A stretch of DNA of 24,204 nt from a virus: IMG/VR virus record IMGVR_UViG_3300037285_000205, positions 1 through 24,204 of that record; one strand, written 5' to 3'. A program made the position numbers and the translations under genes. Of this stretch, positions 20,242-24,204 are shown piece after piece. Numbering within the stretch: the stretch's first letter is position 1; every line of letters begins with the position of its first letter. The notes below the pieces were generated by a model. It saw only the letters and a list, made by a program, of their open reading frames with translations. It was not told the origin of the DNA and ran no database searches.

Positions 20242-21078
20242 CTATACATCTGCCGTATTGGTCGCCGGGAAGGCCCTGCCCTCGCCCCATATAATCCTAA
20301 CGGCTCCGCCGCCGCCCGTGCTGCCTGTTCGTCTAGTATCATCCTCTTCTGCGCCGCCGCCACCGCCAAAGTCGCCACCATCGCCACCTGCAGCATCAGA
20401 TGATCCGTCAGAACCACCTGAACCTGCTGTGCCGCCTTGTGCGGCTGCACCGCCAACGCCGTCAGCACCAATTCCTTGTAAGCCAACTCCTCCGCCGCCG
20501 CCGCAGCCGCCGCTGCTAACGCCACCTGCACCACCAGCGCCACCTACACCATCACCACCACTGCCACCAGCGTTGCTAAAGACTCCTTCGCCGCCGTTGC
20601 CTGTGTATCCAGCCGCGCCTCCGCCGCTGCCACCTGCACTGTTATTATCCGCGTCGCCACCGCTGCCGCCATCACCACCATTACCAGTATGTGTGCCACC
20701 AGCGCCACCAGCGCCAGAATTGCCGCCTGGGCCACCAGCGCCACCATTAGCGCTATAAAGGATAGTGCTACCACGTTGAAGTCTGCTGCCCCCACCGGCG
20801 CCGCCCGCTTGATTGTTCGATGCACCGCCTAATCCGCTTGATCCTACTACCACAGTTATGGTTTCGCCAGGGGTAACACTGACGTTGTTTGCCCAAACAA
20901 GTGCGCCACCACCACCGCCACCGCCTGCTGAACCACCGCCTGATGCCCCGCTGCCGCCGCCACCACCGATTAATACAGCACAAATAGAAACCACCCCTTG
21001 TGGTACTGTAAATGATGATGTACCACCGTTGGTAAATTGTGCCTGTCCAGAAGGAGGTGATGAATTAATCGCTGCCAT
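20242..21078 (-). CDS. Glycine-rich tail-fibre adhesin-like protein
   Basis: 278 residues, likely exposed at the tail-fibre tip. After MAAINSSPPSGQAQFTNGGT comes SSFTVPQGVVSICAVLIGGGGG, then about 200 residues of Gly, Ser, Ala and Asn with many GG and GGxGG runs. It ends in the conserved GGGGAVRIIWGEGRAFPATNTADV that closes many marine phage glycine-rich proteins. The long poly-glycine character recalls T-even gp38-type adhesins, whose loops on stacked polyglycine helices bind receptors. The ATG at 21078 is preferred; the longer frame from 21225 would overlap the upstream fibre gene. The ribosome site is weak, so coupling to the upstream gene, which ends 23 bases before, is likely. Low-complexity repeats make length variation probable. 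Confidence 0.82.
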   Translation of the reverse strand: MAAINSSPPSGQAQFTNGGTSSFTVPQGVVSICAVLIGGGGGSGASGGGSAGGGGGGGALVWANNVSVTPGETITVVVGSSGLGGASNNQAGGAGGGSRLQRGSTILYSANGGAGGPGGNSGAGGAGGTHTGNGGDGGSGGDADNNSAGGSGGGAAGYTGNGGEGVFSNAGGSGGDGVGGAGGAGGVSSGGCGGGGGVGLQGIGADGVGGAAAQGGTAGSGGSDGSSDAAGGDGGDFGGGGGAEEDDTRRTGSTGGGGAVRIIWGEGRAFPATNTADV

Positions 21079-21101
21079 TAATAATCTATTAGCAAGTAAA
21101 A

Positions 21102-21515
21102 TCAAGATAGTTGTCCTACGCCTGCGCCGTAATATCCTGCACCCACTCTCCATACAATTACAACTGTATATCCACTTGTGGCTAATGGTGGTGGAGTACC
21201 GCCAATCCATTGCATTGTGGGCCATGTGATTGATCTACCAGACCCATCATCAATCATAAGTGTGATACTTTGTCCTGCTAAAAATCCAAATGTTGGTGAT
21301 GAATCGCCTGATAGTGTCCAAGTTTGTATTGTACCATCTGTGGCCACAATAGAAGGTGTGATGCCTGTGATTACGCCCACTGTTTCTGTAACGTCAACTA
21401 CGCCTAGCCCACCTGACATATCGCCGCCAGTTTGGGGCAATGCATTATCAGCTTTGGTGCCTTGTAGTGCAGTTGCGACACCACTGTTTGATATTTTATC
21501 TGTTAAATTTGCCAT
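21102..21515 (-). CDS. Tail-fibre protein with C-terminal domain shared with the 24018 gene
   Basis: 137 residues: MANLTDKISNSGVATALQGTKADNALPQTGGDMSGGLGVVDV..., then a TETVGVITGITPSI strand and the domain TWTLSGDSSPTFGFLAGQSITLMIDDGSGRSITWPTMQWIGGTPPPLATSGYTVVIVWRVGAGYYG. The last part aligns residue by residue with the C-terminus of the 481-residue fibre protein at 22573-24018 (TWTLSGNSSPTF...ITWPTMEWAGG...GYTIVSVFKV...YG). It looks like a short fibre subunit or a partial duplicate. Ribosome site weak; a TATAAGTA late-promoter-like octamer lies 21 bases upstream. Confidence 0.8.
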   Translation of the reverse strand: MANLTDKISNSGVATALQGTKADNALPQTGGDMSGGLGVVDVTETVGVITGITPSIVATDGTIQTWTLSGDSSPTFGFLAGQSITLMIDDGSGRSITWPTMQWIGGTPPPLATSGYTVVIVWRVGAGYYGAGVGQLS

Positions 21516-21536
21516 TATATACTCGTTTCTTTACAC

Positions 21537-21544
21537 TACTTATA
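21537..21544 (-). promoter_or_regulatory. Possible late promoter variant (TATAAGTA)
   Basis: Minus-strand TATAAGTAG, 7/8 to TATAAATA, 21 bases before the 21515 ATG. It is weaker than the other octamers because the mismatch is in the core heptamer. Confidence 0.35.
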
Positions 21545-21545
21545 G

Positions 21546-21983
21546 TTATGATATGGTAGGCCATTCTACATTAAATGGATAACCTGATTGCTCAGTAATA
21601 TTACGCAACTCTTGTCGATACACAGTCTGTGCATCCGTCATTGGGGGTGCGTCCCTTAACGCTTGCCAGTCTGTGTCTGCCAACAATTGATTTCGTTTGG
21701 CACGTATATTTTTTATAGCAGTCTTTTCAGCCAAGTCTGATATTGTAACATGAATTTTCCAAATACCTTCAGAAGTTTTTATAGGCAAAGTATCAATAAT
21801 GGGCTGTTGTGTGAGCAAGTTATAATCAGGTATGGGCATTTCACTTACTTCATAAACTGAATAATCCTCCAACATAGCAGTGGGTATGATCTTTGGTAAA
21901 CTGACGTTGGGATTGTCCCTGCGAAATTTTTCTATTGTATAAGGATATTGATCAATGTGATCCCCTACTATTTTTACGTACAT
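21546..21983 (-). CDS. Tail assembly chaperone-like protein (Phage_tail_APC type)
   Basis: 145 residues. The C-terminal part IRAKRNQLLADTDWQALRDAPPMTDAQTVYRQELRNITEQSGYPFNVEWPTIS (about residues 93-145) carries the 'RxQLLxDTDWxxL-DAPxM-xxxxxYRQxLRxIxxQ-GYPxxVxWP' signature of phage tail-fibre assembly chaperones. The N-terminal part (MYVKIVGDHIDQYPYTIEKF) is variable in this family. Such proteins help fold or attach fibres and are not usually in the virion. AAAGGA lies 9 bases before the ATG. Its place between fibre genes fits that job. Confidence 0.85.
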   Translation of the reverse strand: MYVKIVGDHIDQYPYTIEKFRRDNPNVSLPKIIPTAMLEDYSVYEVSEMPIPDYNLLTQQPIIDTLPIKTSEGIWKIHVTISDLAEKTAIKNIRAKRNQLLADTDWQALRDAPPMTDAQTVYRQELRNITEQSGYPFNVEWPTIS

Positions 21984-22000
21984 TTGGTATTCCTTTTATA

Positions 22001-22576
22001 TTACGCTACAACATCAAGCCGTACATTCAACAGTCCTATATTAGAGCCGTCTCTAGCCTCACTGTATTGAAGTAATGGTGATGCCCCTATTGTAAATTTT
22101 GCTGATCTCATCCAGAATTTCCAACCAGCGGCGCGGCCCCGGAATGAGGTCTCGGCATATACATAAAAACTACCACTTGCTGCATCAGTTCTGCCTGTAC
22201 CACTGGACCCCGTTCCGCCACTGTCGCGTTGCCAGCTACCACTATTTGCGTTAATCACACTGTTCCACGAAACTTGGCTATAATTAGTTTCATTACTGCC
22301 GCTAGTCTCAAAATTATCACCACCAGTTTCAAAATCAAAGGTTGATCCGCCAAATCTGATAAGATCAAGTTGTAAGTCTCCCCTAAAGCCGCCGTTCGTG
22401 TTTATATATTCAAATACCAGATATGCCTCAGCACCTGCATATGTTGATATATCTACTGTTCTTTCAGTCCAAGCATCATTTTGACCGTTCACAGTGTCTA
22501 GAACATCAGTTAAACCAAGGTCATATGCTATGGTCGGTGTTGAGCTTATTATTATTTTGTTGGTGAGGCCCATCAT
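22001..22576 (-). CDS. Tail-fibre-associated protein with jelly-roll/MAM-like domains
   Basis: 191 residues in a repetitive beta-rich adhesin pattern: WTERTVDISTYAGAEAYLVFEYINTNGGFRGDLQLDLIRFGG (about residues 36-77) and ETGGDNFETSG...SWNSVINANSGSWQRDSGGTGSSGTGRTDAASGSFYVYAETSFRGRAAGWKFWMRSAKF (about 83-168). Proteins of this layout are common fibre or surface-exposed components in marine phages and resemble carbohydrate-binding sandwich domains. The start overlaps the upstream fibre stop. The ribosome site (GGTGA) is moderate. Confidence 0.8.
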   Translation of the reverse strand: MMGLTNKIIISSTPTIAYDLGLTDVLDTVNGQNDAWTERTVDISTYAGAEAYLVFEYINTNGGFRGDLQLDLIRFGGSTFDFETGGDNFETSGSNETNYSQVSWNSVINANSGSWQRDSGGTGSSGTGRTDAASGSFYVYAETSFRGRAAGWKFWMRSAKFTIGASPLLQYSEARDGSNIGLLNVRLDVVA

Positions 22577-24018
22577 GATAATTCACCTGCTGTAACCCCA
22601 TAAAAATTACCAGCCACTTTGAATACTGAAACAATAGTATAACCATTGGTTCCCAGTATAGGTGCTAGTCCGCCAGCCCATTCCATCGTGGGCCATGTGA
22701 TAGAATGTGACGCTCCATCTTTTATTAAGAATGTGATACTTTCACCAGCAGACCAACCGCCGCCAAATGTTGGAGAGGAGTTACCTGAAAGTGTCCATGT
22801 TTGAACGCCGCCGTTGGTGGGGTCTAATGACGGGGTTGTTCCGCTTAAAGTCACCACAGTCTCAGTTATTCCTTTGACTGTAAGATCATTTGTCATTACA
22901 CCACCAGCCCTTGGCAGTGCAGCATCAGCAATAGAGCCTTGAGCTGTGGTTGCGAATGCAGTGGAATCTAGTCCATCCAATGTGGCCGCATCAATCGTGC
23001 CGCCCCCAACTGTGACAACAGTTGTATATATTTGCCATGTTGAACCGTCATAAACAAAGTCAACAGATACGCCCCCAATGTTCATTATTAAATCGGCAGC
23101 GTCGCCTTCAATTGTACTGCTATTTCTATTTACAGTCAGGTTATTGGTTACCCAATTTGCACCGTCTGCAATAGTAATAAAATCATTTACGGACGGGGAA
23201 GCAGGTAAGGTAAGCGTCCAACTACCACCTGATGTATCTGCAATAATTGCATCATTTGTCGAGGCAGTATAATTGGCAGTTTTTCTTGCCCAGCTAAGTC
23301 CGCCACCACTTGAGCTGATGCCTGTTAGCTGTGATCCATCACCAGCAAAACTTGTGGCAGTGACTACACCAGACACGTCCAGTGCAGTAGACGGATCGTC
23401 TGTGCCGATACCCACATACCCTGACGCAGGTAGAATGGTTAACGCCTCAAGGGTGGCATTATCAGATGCATATCCATTTGTCCCGTCACCGCTGACAAAA
23501 ACGCCCATCCGGGCTGAGCTGCCATAAAATCCTTGGCCTGCGTCAACGGATAACATTGCAATACGGCCAGTTACACCTGTACCACCTGAACTGCTTTCAG
23601 ATTGATGAAACTCCATCTGCCCAGTAATTTGATTAACTACTAGTCCTGTGTCTGTATTGGATAGTCGAAGTGTTGCTGCGGTTGAAGAAGAAATGTCTAC
23701 TTGGGCGGCTGGAGACACAGTGCCAAAGCCCACACGGTTATTTGAACCATCAACCCATAATGTATTGGTATCAACAGCAAAGTCGCCAGTTATATCAACT
23801 TCACCTGCCAGCAATGTGGTACCTGCAACGTGTAATAAACTTGAAGGTGTGGCTGTACCTATACCTACATTATAGCTGCCAGTATAAAATACATGACTAC
23901 CATCATTTACAAATGTGGTACCTAAATTTTGCCAGCCTGAGCCGTCCCACCTGTATGTTCTGTCACCAACCGCATGGGTGTCATTAACAGATGGACTATT
24001 AGGAAAGTTGATTGACAT
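22573..24018 (-). CDS. Long tail-fibre protein
   Basis: 481 residues. The N-terminus FPNSPSVNDTHAVGDRTYRWDGSGWQN is the fibre version of the GD-x-Y-x-W-x-G-x-W module. Three repeats of 'VG-[IF]-GT-x-x-P' follow (near 52, 95, 201), typical of beta-helical fibre shafts, then a central spacer and the C-terminal TWTLSGNSSPTFGGGWSAGESITFLIKDGASHSITWPTMEWAGGLAPILGTNGYTIVSVFKVAGNFYG domain shared with the 21515 gene. The late promoter octamer GATAAATA lies 25 bases before the start; the ribosome site is weak. It forms one unit with the overlapping 22576 gene. Confidence 0.88.
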   Translation of the reverse strand: MSINFPNSPSVNDTHAVGDRTYRWDGSGWQNLGTTFVNDGSHVFYTGSYNVGIGTATPSSLLHVAGTTLLAGEVDITGDFAVDTNTLWVDGSNNRVGFGTVSPAAQVDISSSTAATLRLSNTDTGLVVNQITGQMEFHQSESSSGGTGVTGRIAMLSVDAGQGFYGSSARMGVFVSGDGTNGYASDNATLEALTILPASGYVGIGTDDPSTALDVSGVVTATSFAGDGSQLTGISSSGGGLSWARKTANYTASTNDAIIADTSGGSWTLTLPASPSVNDFITIADGANWVTNNLTVNRNSSTIEGDAADLIMNIGGVSVDFVYDGSTWQIYTTVVTVGGGTIDAATLDGLDSTAFATTAQGSIADAALPRAGGVMTNDLTVKGITETVVTLSGTTPSLDPTNGGVQTWTLSGNSSPTFGGGWSAGESITFLIKDGASHSITWPTMEWAGGLAPILGTNGYTIVSVFKVAGNFYGVTAGELS

Positions 24019-24043
24019 TAAACTATTACTCGCTTGTTATAGA

Positions 24044-24051
24044 TATTTATC
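24044..24051 (-). promoter_or_regulatory. T4-type late promoter octamer for the fibre gene (GATAAATA)
   Basis: The minus strand reads GATAAATATCT, placed directly after the stop of the upstream fibre gene and 25 bases before the 24018 ATG. Confidence 0.65.
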
Positions 24052-24204
24052 CTACTTATTTTCTAGTTTCTCTATTCTGTTGAGCAATGATTCCATGGTG
24101 GTATGGATGGATGATATATAAGCATCTTGTTCTTTCATGGCTTCAATCAACACACCTACAATATTAGCATATGCAACACTCATATATCCAGTTTCAGGAT
24201 TAAC
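24052..24204 (-). CDS. C-terminal end of a further tail-fibre-type gene (runs off the window)
   Basis: Fifty residues before the stop at 24052: VNPETGYMSVAYANIVGVLI, then EAMKEQDAYISS, then an amphipathic helix TTMESLLNRIEKLENK. This is the usual end of fibres carrying an intramolecular chaperone (Peptidase_S74-type) domain, in which 'Y-x-x-V-AYANIVGVLIEAIKE' is followed by a short coiled coil. The bulk of the gene is outside the window, so type and length are not known. Confidence 0.8.
   Translation of the reverse strand, partial: VNPETGYMSVAYANIVGVLIEAMKEQDAYISSIHTTMESLLNRIEKLENK

Noticed and set aside
20258-20758. Proline-rich plus-strand frame of 166 codons
   Set aside because: It is the antisense of the glycine-rich adhesin; GGN codons read backwards give CCN (Pro). 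It has no ribosome site.
1-24204. tRNA, rRNA, CRISPR array or integrase
   Set aside because: No cloverleaf with T-arm, no ribosomal RNA blocks, no evenly spaced direct repeats with unique spacers and no recombinase motifs were seen; the only dense repeats are glycine codons in the adhesin gene.

Overview
The window is part of a tailed-phage genome: a T4-like, contractile-tailed phage of the kind common in marine viromes, infecting a Gram-negative bacterium. This rests on readable T4-type proteins: large terminase ATPase (gp17, cut by the window start), small terminase (gp16), head-completion nuclease-fold protein (gp4), tail tube (gp19), tail sheath (gp18), neck gp14, tail-sheath stabiliser gp15 and dNMP kinase (gp1-like). 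Host and exact lineage cannot be fixed from this stretch. No tRNA, rRNA, CRISPR or integrase was seen.

Layout. (1) 1-4780, minus strand: a packaging and head block read right to left: gp4, an ADP-ribosyltransferase-like protein, a KTSC-domain protein, a GIY-YIG homing endonuclease, gp16, two probable virion proteins, gp17. (2) 4796-5374, plus: a two-gene early island behind a strong sigma70-like promoter. (3) 5380-6595, minus: two tail-tube-fold proteins. (4) 6655-7501, plus: a second early island of one small gene and two very small ones, ending at a bidirectional terminator. (5) 7508-11692, minus: an EDxHD (VSR-like) homing endonuclease next to the tail sheath gene. (6) 11785-13899, minus: an early island with dNMP kinase and five small unknown genes. 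(7) 13953-18316: a divergent late region, a neck/connector-type protein on minus and an internal-protein candidate, gp14, gp15 and a Nudix hydrolase on plus. (8) 18288-24204, minus: two glycosyltransferase-like genes, an unknown gene and a tail-fibre/adhesin cluster.

Regulation is unusually readable. The heptamer ATAAATA, the core of the T4 late promoter TATAAATA, occurs on the minus strand almost only just upstream of minus-strand start codons. One plus-strand copy lies back to back with a minus copy between 14724 and 14747. Early islands instead carry TTGACA/TATAAT-type promoters, and three of their transcripts share a leader containing GCAAAAAAGGAATA. Late structural genes are therefore interleaved with early host-polymerase islands.

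The most interesting signals are two. First, four otherwise unrelated proteins carry a short N-terminal peptide ending in LxE (MRFRELFE, MRLYQLNE, MRYQQLLE, MVKNLGQYLAE). It resembles the T4 capsid-targeting sequence and its gp21 cleavage site, and one of the four has an ADP-ribosyltransferase-like core, so a set of virion-packaged, co-injected proteins analogous to T4 Alt and the internal proteins is possible. Second, both homing endonucleases have a late-promoter octamer ending exactly five bases before an ATG, which would give leaderless late transcripts.
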